Shown piece after piece: positions 26,601-37,675 of a stretch of DNA of 64,000 nucleotides (position 1 is its first letter; every line of letters starts with the position of its first letter). The notes below the pieces were generated by a model. The model had not been told where the DNA came from. It made no database searches and worked only from the letters and a program-made list of their open reading frames with translations. The position numbers were made by a program, and so were the translations under genes. This DNA comes from Marsupella aquatica (Eukaryota > Marchantiophyta): NCBI GenBank assembly GCA_973895155.1, contig OZ316895.1, positions 7,068,001 to 7,132,000 of the forward strand, given 5' to 3'.

Positions 26601-27877
26601 ATGGTAGGGGAATACCCTTTAACATGGGAAGAGGAGGGCCAGGGATGAATATAGGTATGGGAATTAATCTAGGTGGAATGCGGGGTAACATGGGTATGGG
26701 AAGAGGAATGGGGGTGGGCCCTGGAATGGGTATGAATATGGGCATAAGCATGGGGATGGGGATGGGCGTTGGCCCTGGTGTAGGTATTGGCATGCCTGGA
26801 CGCGGTGGACCTGGAGGTAGAGGAATGGACCGGTACAGTGGTCCGTATGGGGGTCGTGGTTCAGCTGGAGGCCCAGGGCTGGAACACTCATCTTCCAGCA
26901 GGAGAGGCAGATCTTACGAGGACTACGGTGAAAGCTGGTCGAGGAGAGAGGATCGTAGCGCTTCTCCTAGGAAGCGGAGAAGTACGTCAAGGAGATCACG
27001 CTCTGGCAGTCCATCAAGGTCTAAGTCTCGTACGAGATCTCCCAAAGCAAGAACACCACCCCGGCCAGCTAATAGTGGTGGTAGTGGTGGTGTCGTCGTC
27101 GGCAAGAGCAGTAAGAAACGTAGTCATTCTCCCGCCGTTCATAAATTTGAGGCAAGGGGGGAAAGAGCTGACTCATCGCCTGCACGGCGTTCAGTCCCAG
27201 CACCACCAAAACTCCCTTTACCTCCGCCTCCGCCGCGAAGTCAGCGATCACCTCCAGCTGGGTTGAGACGCTTGAATGACAGCAAGAGAGACGGAGATAG
27301 AGCTCGATCCAGGGACAGAGAAAGAGAACGAGAGCGTGAAAGAGAAAGGGAAAGACCACCCACAACAAGGGCCCGCACTCCACCGAGAAGAACGTCCCCC
27401 CATGTGGTGCATGGTTCAGCTTTGATGGATGAAAGAGATAGACAATTATTGGCCGGAATCAGGCATGTTTCACCTTTAAATGCGAGGAACAGGTCTTCTG
27501 AGAATCCAGGAACAGGTACTGTCACGTCTAGTCGAGATTCACCACCCCTTGTAAGTCCTGTTGGGCGCGTTGCTGAGGGAAGCACTGAGGCGAGGAGACA
27601 ATCAGGGGATGAAGGTGCGGATAGCAGAACGCATGGGTTTAAAAGGGAAGACATGGGGAGTAAAGCAGAGCAGAGAAGCAGCAAGGAGACCTCCCGGAGT
27701 GACCGTGAGCGCAACGCAAGGAGAGATGGTGGAAGAGACAGAGATGAGGAGAGGAGAGACGTTAGCAAGTCGAGCTACAGCAGTAGAGACAGGGATGGTA
27801 GGTCCAGCAGCAGCTTGAGGTACAACAGGGAAGGCGATGATGATGTTGCTCCTCGACGCAGGCGACCTTCTCCTTGA
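20662..27877 (+). CDS. PHD-finger protein with RS-rich tail (about 1687 residues)
   Basis: Likely nuclear chromatin reader or RNA-processing protein; I do not know its name. Exons: 20662-21396, 22167-22244, 22875-22997, 23151-23606, 23907-25948, 26248-27877; all borders are GT-AG and phases agree. PHD1 is C4HC3: C212, C214, C226, C229, H234, C237, C252, C255, split by intron 1. A second divergent zinc finger spans exons 3-4 (C298/C299, C301, C321, H329, C332, C354, C357). The middle is acidic, with HWDLNMDMEEWERP near 705, 6-residue EGxEIQ repeats near 965-1010, and SSGWDQLPEGFDKAEDALRA near 1061. The tail has a Gly-Met-rich stretch (about 1258-1330), RS dipeptides (about 1376-1416) and an RE run (about 1493-1516). 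RS tails are typical of splicing-speckle proteins. The exon model is firm; the function is inferred. Confidence 0.88.
25408..25543 (+). repeat. Coding minisatellite, 18-bp unit, PHD/RS gene exon 5
   Basis: Roughly seven to eight copies of an 18-base unit encode EGxEIQ/EGxEVQ hexapeptides in frame. Copies differ by a few bases. The length is a multiple of three, so copy number can vary without breaking the protein. Confidence 0.85.
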
Positions 27878-30800
27878 TCAATCTAGATTGAGTAGAACGA
27901 CAACTTCTCGTTTTTTAGGGGTTGCTTGTGTCCACAATGATTGGGCGGTTATTTTGGGGATTTGTAACTACAATGAGTCACTTTTTCCATGCATTTACTT
28001 ATATCAGGTTGTGCGAATCCTGCACTCCAAAGTGTTTGCCTCACCATTCCCATTCCAGATCGATCAATCCAGTGAGCTAATTTTTCTTCCTTGACTGTAG
28101 AATAAAATGAGAAAGGTAATTTGTTGGAATGCAGCTTGTTCAGGTCTTCCTGTAACCTATGTCGAGAGAGATTCCGAGTTTTACTTTGGAGGAAAGACCA
28201 AGTGTATTGATTGTAGTTTGTTCATGAGTTCAGTGCTCCTCCTGTTCATTCTGTGAGTTGCAACATGGCCAAGAAGATTCTTACAGCGGTTATAAATCCG
28301 ATCCCCATGGATTGCCTTCTGCGTTAGTTTTGATTGTTCTTTTCTCCTCAACGGTTAGAAAAAGAGGCGGTGGATTGTGGGACATACTAGATCACGTTGT
28401 GGAAGTGACTATGACCCACCATCTAGAAGCCTGCTGAAAAGCAACGATGGATGTGCTTACGTGCAGGGATAACTAGTCATCACCCTGTCGCCTTGGGCAA
28501 CCTATCCACCTTCAGTCTCCACTCTCCAGTGACGGCGGCTACCTTCACCTGTAGTTCTGGCTTACGATAATTGCATAACACTATCTAACTGTGCAACTTG
28601 GGGGCCACTTGATGTAATCAAATTTAGACACTGCAAAGCTGTAAGGACGTAATCCATCGTTGGATTTGGTATTTCTTCAGGTGATCAGCACCTTTTCATC
28701 GGGCTGCCCGTCTCAGGCACCACTTGAACTCCATATGGAGTATGTACTTGGAGAAGGTATTAGTCTCGGTAGTTTATATAGCGAACTTGAGAAAAAAGTG
28801 ACAGTTAAATTGTCTTGTGACAGCAGGAAACACTCTTAAACTACGTGAAAAATAGTCTCACTCTTAAAAACGAGTGAGACTTGTGACACAACTTCTTACT
28901 TTTCCAAAATATCCCGTGTTCTTTTGTACAGAAATGATATAAAAAATGGTGGACAGACTTTTGCAACCCGCACCACTGCAGTGAAATTTCTTTGCTCATA
29001 TATATGAATTATATATGGATGAGTGGAATGGGGCAAGAATTATTATTATTATTTCTCCCTATAATTATATATATGAGTGAGTGGAATGGCGCAAGTAATT
29101 TATTTTTTCCTCATATTGCCTGGATTAAATCCATGAGTGAAGTGCTGCAAGAAAATGATACAGAATCTTTGGAAAATTGTAGGTGTCTCGAGTTTTGAAA
29201 AGGGACAAGAAAATGATACTGAATCTTTGGCAATTTGTAAGTCTCAATATTCAACAAAATTTGAATATTAGGTTAGTGGGTAAGAACAAGTGGTTATGCC
29301 GAACCCCCCAAAAGCAAACTTTATTAAATATGAGGTACTCAGAGCCTACTTGTATGTGGGCGGCCCTGAAAAGTGTAGCCCTTACCAATAGCTAAATAAT
29401 CTGCAAAAAAACAAATCTTTATTCACAACAGGATCTGAGAGTGCAACTCGTGCTGTGCGCATGACCCTCTGTAGCAGTCCCCCATTCCTGGGCAGGTACT
29501 TTGCGCTTCTGAATTGGTCACTTTTTGTTTATTCATAGGACAACGGCCGGGACCTCAAGGGCCGGAAAGTTTATCGTCCTTGCCCTTGAGTCTCCACAAG
29601 AGATGTGATCGAAAAGTGGACCTCCTCAGCTCCAGACTTAAGAAGAACAAGAAAGTAACTATTGCAAAGGTTTGATGCTCTCCAACTCTGCAGCAGTTTC
29701 TTACTCGGGTATTTTACCACCTCGTAGTGGTACTGGCACAGCGAAAGCTGGAGTTGTGGTACTTAGATAACGAGGTATTAAAGCGGAAGGTTTCGTAGCT
29801 ACTTCATTGTCTAAAATGAGTCTTGTGAATCCTGGAGCAGACAACCAACACTGAAAGAATCAACCGACACTGATCAGTTTGCAAGTCTGTCTGAATCAAC
29901 CGACACTGCAAGAGAGAAATTCAGTTTGCAGATTAGATTATTACGGCTGGAATTGAACGACGTCATCTAATCAATTTTAATATTGAAACGAATTCCAAAG
30001 TATAAACGAGAAGCATAGAAATTGTAGCCATAATTTCTCATGAGCAGCAGCGCTATACGATTAATTGTCCCACACAATTATGGATGAAAGGCAATGTAAA
30101 AGAGAATGAACACTTGTCTTTAGTTCAATTCCTCCGTTGCTCAAGGGACAATTGAATGGAGCAGGGAGTAGCCCGAGTACATGTGTTCGTCCTGTGACAC
30201 CTACTCTGAATCTAATCAGCATTAATTGTCCAGATGCTTTAAGGAGACACCTAGCTGATTCATATTACGTAAACTGTGGCTTTGTGTCAAGACAAAATAT
30301 GAAATAAGTGACTTTATAAAAGATTGAATGAATAATTTTGACGTTCTGTAAGTTGAGCAGACCGTAGACATTCTGCACCGTTACACTGTAACTCATGCTA
30401 AATGAACCCTGATCCAACTCATTCGATCAATTATGCCCTCACCGGAGGGGTATGTATCCGTAATTGACAACTGCTGGGAGGGAAACCGTTGTCTAGTGGC
30501 CATTGAGATGCTCCTATGGGCTGCTGCCTCAGTTCTGGTGTTCGAAGCTGTCTTTGAGTTCCGATTCCATAAACATATATGACACAAACTGCTGTAATGT
30601 TGAACGTTTGATCTGGATCCCACTAGAAAGCCTCCTCTACCGCACATAATGAACGCGAAAAGACTTCAAGTAAAAACCGGAAAGCCGGAATGTCCGTGGC
30701 TTATTCGCGCTCACCGTGGACACCGGATGTGAAATCGAAACACGCATGGTTCTGCTCAAATGATTGAGAGACACCTGCTGAACAGCTACCGCAGTTCGAA

Positions 30801-30926
30801 AACGTACTCCGCAGTGAATCGCAAGATTCGCCGGATGTAAATTTGAGACTGGAGCTTTCCCACAGCTAGAGGCCAGTGGAACTTGACAATTGCGCTGAAT
30901 ATAGTGGACACTGCTCCGGCAGTAAA
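27878..30926. other. 3' region of PHD/RS gene and intergenic
   Basis: The first few hundred bases are probably the 3' untranslated region of the preceding gene. After that no gene is recognised. Around 29013-29100 GAGTGGAATGG(G/C)GCAAG occurs twice, and CAAGAAAATGATAC(A/T)GAATCTTTGG occurs at about 29148 and 29206; both are short local duplications. Confidence 0.45.
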
Positions 30927-31035
30927 TTTAATCATAGGGTCCATCGATTCGACCATACGTGCATGGTATTCATACCATTTATACTCGAATCAGTACAATG
31001 TATGGTCCAATCAATGGACCCGATCATTAAATCAC
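30927..31035. other. Stem-loop with two about 34-nt arms; possible microRNA-type hairpin
   Basis: Arms 30927-30961 and 31001-31035 are near-complementary. The core GGGTCCAT(C/T)GATT(C/G)G with ACCATAC pairs along the full arm, with about four mismatches and one bulge, around a loop of about 40 bases. It lies just past the end of the small gene at 31092, on its 3' side. The size and fold suit a plant microRNA precursor or a small foldback element. No expression evidence exists here. Confidence 0.5.
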
Positions 31036-31091
31036 CCTAGCTAGACACACATTGGAAGCTAGATCATAGACCGTTCCGATTTGTGATCTAG

Positions 31092-31331
31092 CTAGATGCG
31101 GGAGAAGCCTGCGCCGGATGGAAAGTAGTTGACCACAATGGGAATAGGAGCAGACTTCTCTCTGCCCGAAGACCGCTTGCTTGTGATCTTCTGCTGCTGC
31201 TCAGAAACTATACTATCATGTGCACCAGCGTCTCCAACCTTCACATTGCCGAACATTTTCGAGAACCATTTAGACGAGATTCCTTTCGAACTGACATCCA
31301 GTGTCGAGTGAGACTTTTTGGAAGACTCCAT
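31092..31331 (-). CDS. Small protein with C-terminal VVNYFPSG motif (79 residues), copy A
   Basis: Single-exon gene for a small basic protein I do not recognise. It is paralogous to the gene at 51250. Both begin M-x-SS, share SSKW(F/Y)xK(M/L)(F/I)GNxKV near residue 20, have a variable middle, and end in a Lys-Ser-x-Pro stretch followed by VVNYFPSGxGxxR(I/L). After the stop both continue TAGCTAGATC. The ATG at 31331 is the first downstream of a TATA-like box about 75 bases upstream and aligns with the start of the paralogue. The open frame reaches further upstream, but only from a GTG and too close to the TATA box. There is no signal peptide or membrane segment. A short conserved C-terminus like this often serves as a binding motif; that is inference. 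Confidence 0.72.
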   Translation of the reverse strand: MESSKKSHSTLDVSSKGISSKWFSKMFGNVKVGDAGAHDSIVSEQQQKITSKRSSGREKSAPIPIVVNYFPSGAGFSRI

Positions 31332-31404
31332 CTCTACAAGTAGATCTCGCGACTGCACAGAAGCCGTGGGCAGATGGATATTCAGTATATCGATGACCAC
31401 TGCC

Positions 31405-31414
31405 TTTAAATATA
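31405..31414 (-). promoter_or_regulatory. TATA box of small gene copy A
   Basis: On the minus strand CCAATATATTTAAAGG, containing TATATTTAAA. A start of transcription about 30 bases downstream would fall near 31375-31380, leaving a leader of about 45-50 bases with no ATG before 31331. Confidence 0.5.
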
Positions 31415-31419
31415 TTGGA

Positions 31420-31943
31420 CAATGTAAATCTCTGCAGGAGCTGCGTGAAGAATTCTATTTGTCCGCCAAGGATCAAAATCACTCGACCTGAAGCGTGCTA
31501 GAATTGCTTCGCACTACATAGAATGGTTCAATCGTGCTGAACAAATCACAACTTGAGATCATTAGCTCTTGAGATGATGGAGGTGTACATTCGAATCAGA
31601 AGAGCTAGAGGACTTGTGAGTTTGCGCAGCTCTATCATACATTTGTATAGTGGTGGCTGATGGGTACTCGGCATGAAGAAAGGGCATTTGGAGACCGAAT
31701 GGGGCGTTGCGTAGGTGTGTCTTCGCGGTCAAATAAGACGAAGTCCTACAACGCGACAATCAAATCGACATGATGACGGATGCAAAGACCAAGGGAGAAG
31801 TCAGATGGAGCCTGTGTTTCAAAGAATACTAGTAAGGGTAGGGTAGGCTATAGAGTTATCGTGCATGGATGCTCACTTAATTTACTTCTATAATATACAA
31901 TGCCATTAAAAAACTCTTTTCGAACAGGAATTAATTTTTTTTT
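31420..31943. other. Intergenic
   Basis: Nothing recognised apart from the upstream region of small gene copy A. The minus-strand frame at 31562-31759 has no family features. Confidence 0.4.
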
Positions 31944-32830
31944 CATTTTTGCTCTTGGATTGATTGACTAGGTATATCAAATCAATGTCAAATGATATGT
32001 TTATTTTAATACTAAAATACAAAAGATGATACTTATGTAACATCTTATATGACATGATACTTATGTGATCATATTATCTGATCATCTTAAATGTGTGTTT
32101 TTTTTTCAAGCATGAAAGTATACATGAATGGAAGGAGAATAATAAATATTTGGATTTATACATAGCCAATGAAAATCTAGAAGGAAGGAAAATGGGTTGA
32201 TTTTTCTTCTTTTTTTTCTTCTCTTTATTTAATTGTACATTTTTCCTGTTTGTTTAATGATGCCAATGTAAGAAAAAAGTGCGGAATGGAGTGGCATAAA
32301 AGTGAAAAAATAGGAAAAAGAGAAAGAGAAAAATTTAAAATATTTCCTTCCCAGTAGTATGAAAGCATCTGGGGTCATCATCTCTCTTGCACTCAGTCTC
32401 ACTCTCCCAGATCCATGCTTTCCCAACAATATAGCTTTCACAACAAAACAATATCTTATTCAAAAATAAAATAAAAATGCAAAAAGCAAAGTCAATTGTT
32501 TTTACATATTTTGATTATATTTTTATTTTAGGTTTTATAGAAAATATATCTCAAATCAAAAAATGTAAATACCCATTTTCCTTCCTTTTAGAGTCTCATA
32601 GGCTATGTAAACATCCAAAAATTTATCATGCCCCAAAAGATTCTCCTTCTATTAGTGTGTACTTTCATACTTGAAAAAAGACACATTTAAGATGATCAGA
32701 TGATGACACATAAGTATCATGTCATATAAAATGTGAGATAAGTATCATCTCATATACTTTATATTTTACTAATAAAATAAGTATATTTTTTGACATACCT
32801 GGTCAATCAATCTAAGAGCCCAAAAAAATA
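31944..32830. mobile_element. Foldback element with about 255-bp inverted arms
   Basis: The left arm (about 31944-32197) is matched in inverted orientation by the right arm (about 32571-32830), with moderate divergence. Shared landmarks are GCTCTTGGATTGATTGAC at the outer end, the GATGATACTTATGT(A/G) motif, and AGGAAGGAAAATGGGT at the inner end. The centre is about 370 bases of AT-rich sequence with no protein. Such long-armed structures are non-autonomous foldback transposons; transcripts could form long hairpins and feed small RNAs. No target duplication is obvious at the outer ends. Confidence 0.7.
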
Positions 32831-32837
32831 TTTGAAA

Positions 32838-32905
32838 AAATCTGATGACTCGGGTTTGTTCCCTCCATTCATGAATTTGTAAGCAGACTAAAAGAGATTT
32901 TTGGG
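32838..32905 (+). repeat. 68-bp direct repeat bordering the mobile block, copy 1
   Basis: Runs from AATCTGATGACTCGGGTTTG through TGAATTTGTAAGCAGA to AGATTTTTGG. A second copy, about 85 percent identical and in the same orientation, is at about 48609-48677. The two copies bracket nearly 16 kb of mobile-element-like DNA. Confidence 0.65.
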
Positions 32906-33500
32906 ACAATCACTATATTTATTAAAACTGAAATTATAAAGGATATAGGGAAATTTGGCGATTTAAAAACATAGTTTTAGGCATGAAAATTGTAAATTTG
33001 GAAGATGAAAAATGAAAATTCAAGCATCATTAAATGTAAATTTGGGGACAAAAAAATGAAATTTTGGGAAAGTAAAATATTAAATTGGATGATATTAAAA
33101 AACATTTGGGTGATAAAAGTGTTCATTTGGTTGGAAAATAGATAGAATCTAGTAATAACATATAAGCTTGGATAACATCTATATTCAAAACATTTAGCTT
33201 GAGTAAGATATCTAACTAAGCACCAATACAATGGAATGACTATATTGTCTAGACAAAGTTAACTAGGATGATATCCAACCTACTAGAAGGAATGAAATGG
33301 CATCATTTTCTAGAATTAAAATATACTAAGACAAATAAAATAATAATTATAAGAAAGTCCATTCAATAACTTTGAGAGATCATAGAGTATTAATTTGATA
33401 ATACTCTATGATCACTTTAGACAAACGCATGGAAATCAACTCGACCCTCTTAATCACAAGTCATTTGAGTGGAGACTTGTAACCTACGAGTTCTATCAAT
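32906..33500. other. Non-coding, AT-rich, 3' side of the transposase-like gene
   Basis: No gene. It contains a loose series of AAATTTGGG-type words (32940-33130) also seen around 46080-46160. The stretch probably belongs to the same element as the coding region at 33501-37217. Confidence 0.4.
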
Positions 33501-36500
33501 CTACTCATCAATTATACCTTCCATGTAAATTTTGAGAGTTTTCAAAACATTCTTAGGAATTGTCAAACCTCTATCCATAATATTTTGTTCTTTAGCACCT
33601 GACTTAAACCCATACATTGCAGAATTTGCAAACTGCCAACTTTGAGACTTAACATTGTCAAACCCAGGATCCAGCTCCCAAGTCTTAGTGGTTTGAAAGC
33701 AATGTTCATATTGAACATCATCCTTTGGATCATGCTTACCATGTTTAGGCCTCCACCATTGTACTTGGAACATAGGAGCATTCCTAAGAGGAATGCTCTC
33801 AACAGACGTTGAAGAAGACCCTTCAATATGTTGCAAATCTATTGAGGGAACCTCATGGTTTGGATCCACACCACCCAAAGCTCGAATCAACCAGAAACGC
33901 CCTTTGCCATTTTCATGTTCCCATTCATCCTTTGGACGTAAAAATACAAAGTGACCTTCTTGAATATCTTGTAGAGGAATCCAACGTGCAGGTTCTCGCT
34001 CTTGTCGTGCACCAACAAAGGGTGCAGCTTGATCTTCCATCTCTTCCATGTACTCATTTTGAAGGTCCATCATCTCTGGATTTTGAGAAGGTTCACTTGA
34101 TGGCTGAGATGTCCCCAAAATCATCTTGTAACCTGTGCCATGGTTAGTCTTTGGCCAAAAATCAGTTGTCAATGGCAATTGTCTTTCCCCCTCCCCTTCT
34201 ATTGTAAGTTCCTCGGACATTGCTTGCACAAGATTCTCCCAATATTTGACCAGAGGAAATCTCTCTTTATATGCTGCAGAGGTCTCATCCTTACAACTTT
34301 TCTTCAAGAAATCAATATAGCGATTAAGGAATGGGATGATTTCTCCAACCTTCTTTTGTACATCCCCAGATATAGGTTTTGCAAATGGTTGGCCTTCCGG
34401 TAAAATGAGCGCATTTGTGATGGGATCAGTTCTCCAAATGGACCTCCCCATTGCCGGAAGCCAAGGTTGCTTGACATGTGCTTTATATTGATACACTGGC
34501 ACATTATCCCTCATGGAGAAAAAAATGCCACTGGTCTTGAGTGACCTTCTATCTCTTTCACCTGGAAAGTTTTCAAATACTCCTTGTAAGATGCAACCTC
34601 TTGAATCAATCGTGGTACAGGATGAATGCTTTCACACTCCCAAACCTCAGCGATCAACCCCAAGAGGGTAGCAACCTCTTTGTATCTGACCTGTTTGGAT
34701 ACTTGAGAAAATAATGCATCCGCGTCTTCATGGGTGTGGCCAACCATGAGGAATGACATTTGCACAGTTTCAAACACCCCCTGCTAACAAGCTCAGTGCA
34801 AAATGTCATCACATATTGATTTTTGTTATCTTTCCCTGAATTGTTCATCTGCAACGTTAGGTGCCTTGGTAAGGGCTTGAAAGAGCCCCTAGTAGTCTCA
34901 GGATCATCCTTAGAACCAACATCCACTGTGTTTGACTTTTTAGTCTCTTGACCATCTTCAATGCCTTGAAATCGAACAATTGAAACATTTTGGGTTCCAA
35001 GTAACCGGCCAGAAATGCTTCAAAGTCTAGAAGGGGCTGAAATATTGGCCTAGTTGCATTCCAATTCAATCCCTCAAGAAGGTCTCCAGTTTTGTCTCCT
35101 GTGTAATCTTCCAAATCTCGGAGGCATTTGGCCAAAGATATCACGGTAAAGTCTGCATCTCCAGGCCAAAGTCCAGTCAAACTGAAATGTGCATACACTC
35201 CAAGATCTCTTCCATGGGTTAACATCCCAGTAAGAGCAATAGGCAAAGGCTGACCACTACCAGAGAGGGATTTTGGAGTGGGGACCAACATGGGGATCCA
35301 AGTCTTGGCTTGATCCATCTTATCGTGAATAATGCAAAGATAGTTTTGAGGATCCTTCTTTGCAAGAACCCTATGAGCAAAGTAAACATATCTTCTTGAC
35401 ATTTGTTCACGAAGATGTCGCGCTTTTTTCTCTTCAATCTCTGCACGCTCTTTTTTTCTCTTCTCCCGCATCAATTGATCTTTGAACTCAGTGCAAAATG
35501 TGCACTTGGCAAATGCACTTCCCTTGTGAAAGTCAAAATTATCAAATGAGTTTTTCCAGATGTTGTACATAGTAACTTCAGTAACCTTAGCAAACCCATC
35601 TAATTCCATCTTGGTAAACACCTCTTGGAAAATCTCCTTCTTAGTAAAACAAGATGGGAGCCGATATTCAATAGTGTCAGTGCCGTTGGACCCACCATAG
35701 GGAAGATGTGGCATTGGTTCCCCATTTTGGATTAAAATGGACTCCAACAAGGCGCGAGCGTGCAAAGTGCTTGATCGTGTCTTCCGTTGTCCCTGATTTC
35801 CATGGAAACCAATTGTGCAGCCTGCTTCGTATTGATTTTTGTAGTCATAGTACTTTGTTGTACTGAACCCATGCATTTTAATAAATGCATCTTTACAAAC
35901 CACACGTCCCTTTAGAACAAAAAATCCCTTTCTCTTGACTTGCTCCTCTCTACACCCAAAGAGACTAAAGATGTGACTTGTTTTGTTGTCACTTGATATT
36001 CCATGGTATTCCCTCCTCATTGCCTCTAAGTCCTCCCTGGGCATGTTCAAGCAACACTTCAGCTTGCAACAACCTTCTCTTTGGATGGAATCAATGGACT
36101 CCTCGGTAATTTTCAAAAGTGCCCTCGACTCCAAATGCCTTTTCTTCTTCTCCTCAAGATCAACTTTTGTCCTCCTAATGAAATTGTATGGTCTTTTTGT
36201 AGGTTTACCATCACCATCCGAATCCAGATCGCCCTTAGTTCGACCCGACTCCATCCACTTCTCTAAAACTTCCTCAAGGATATCCCCAAGAAACCTTTGA
36301 GATGAAATCAATAGAAGGGATTTGATTTCCCACCTCACCAAGCCAGGGGTACCAACACAGATATTTGGAAATAATCTGGGTTCATTGATATTCACAACAG
36401 CAACACCAACATGATCTGCACCAAGAAGTTCATCGTCAATGGCACCTGTTTCAAATGGGACCGTGATAACATCTGTTGCAACCTTCCAACAACGAGAAAC

Positions 36501-37217
36501 GTCATACAAATCAACCTCCTCCGCCATCCAGTTGGAACGTAGTGTAAAATCTTTTAATGGAAGATCATTGAAAATATTTGAACTACCAAACACGCCAAAA
36601 TCTCGTAGAGTGCCCTTTCTAGAAACATGCGCAACATCCCAGATAACCCAGGTATGCAAGGCCTCTTCTATTGTATCAGCTCCAGGGTGCGAGTATGGTA
36701 ATTTTTGATTTCCCTTAACAGTATCAGATATTCTTAAACTGATGCGACCAACCCCGAGTGTTTCAGTATGACAAATATCCATCGGATTTGTCTTGAAAAC
36801 GACTCCATTTGCAACCAATTGATAAAAAATGAACATCTGAACTTCATCTCCTTCCTTGAACACGTCCTCTTCAACCCTTGCATCAATTTTGGATTTATCA
36901 TTTCCAGCATCTCCAGCCAAAGAGAAATCATCAACATTGATTCTTCGGCGCTGAGTTGATGACCTCAAGTATGCCAATGCACAATCCCAAATCATGCAGG
37001 AGTCAATTGCCTCAGCCAATGTAGAAAATTTGGGCGAAGGAAATGGAATTTGACGCGATCCATCAAAACACTTTTCGATCAATACCCCAATTCGATTATC
37101 CCCTAGACAAATGTTCTGTATAGTATCCTGGGGGTCAACCTTTTGAACTATCCCAATTGCCGTTTCAAATCCATCGATCACCAATGACACTTCATCCCCT
37201 CGTGTAAAATTGATCAT
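33501..37217 (-). pseudogene. Transposase-like gene of a DNA transposon (DUF7869-like), frame-broken
   Basis: Coding potential for roughly 1240 residues in four frame segments: 37217 to about 34990, about 34980-34790, about 34790-34530, about 34520-33501. The breaks are single-base changes; two sit in homopolymers (a five-C run near 34780, a T run near 34525), so sequencing error is possible. N-terminal half: two similar modules (GDEVSLVIDGFETAIGIV and GDEVQMFIFYQLVANGVV) and a segment KCTFCTEFKDQL. Core: IIHDKMDQAKT, then LQMNNSGKDNKN, then VGHTHEDADALFSQV. This order matches the plant and fungal transposon family I remember as DUF7869, whose second motif usually has Asp (LQxDN). Asn here may mean a lost acidic residue. 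The C-terminal part includes a long acidic stretch. Tandem palindromic repeats lie on its 5' side. Confidence 0.7.
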
Positions 37218-37344
37218 GATAGCGGACTATCTATATTCAAATAAAGTTAGAAATTGTTAAGTTCCCCATGTTACAATCATGTTTCAAAATCTGGACTCTC
37301 CTCCAAAAAATATTGTAAAATCACTCAAAACCCTAAATACATTC

Positions 37345-37675
37345 AAGTCGGGTCGGAATTATTTCGACCCTCCTCCAACATTATGTCTTAAAATGATTGA
37401 ATTGACTAAACATTTACAAGTCGGGTCGGAATTATTTTGACCCGACTCCAACAATATGTCTTAAAATGATTGAATTGACTAAACATTTACAAGTTGGGTC
37501 GGAATTATTTCGACCCTCCTCCAACAATATGTCTTAAAATGATTTAATTGACTAAACATTTACAAGTCGGGTCGGAATTATTTTGACCCTTCTCCAACAA
37601 TATGTCTTAAAATGATTTAATTGACTAAACATTGACAAGTTGGGTTAGAATTATTTCGACCCTACTCCAACTATT
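37345..37675. repeat. Tandem repeat, 73-bp unit, about 4.5 copies, each with a short palindrome
   Basis: Units begin AAGT(C/T)GGGTCGGAATTATT and continue through ATGTCTTAAAATGATT to ACTAAACATTTAC. Within each, GGGTC...GACCC forms a small hairpin. They lie 130 bases upstream of the transposase-like start, where subterminal binding sites of DNA transposons are usually found. Confidence 0.85.

Noticed and set aside
26584-27768. Several antisense ORFs over the Gly-Met and RS regions
   Set aside because: Low-complexity coding on the plus strand creates long open frames on the other strand.
32229-32674. Open frames inside the foldback element
   Set aside because: They are AT-rich chance frames spanning arm and centre, without protein features.
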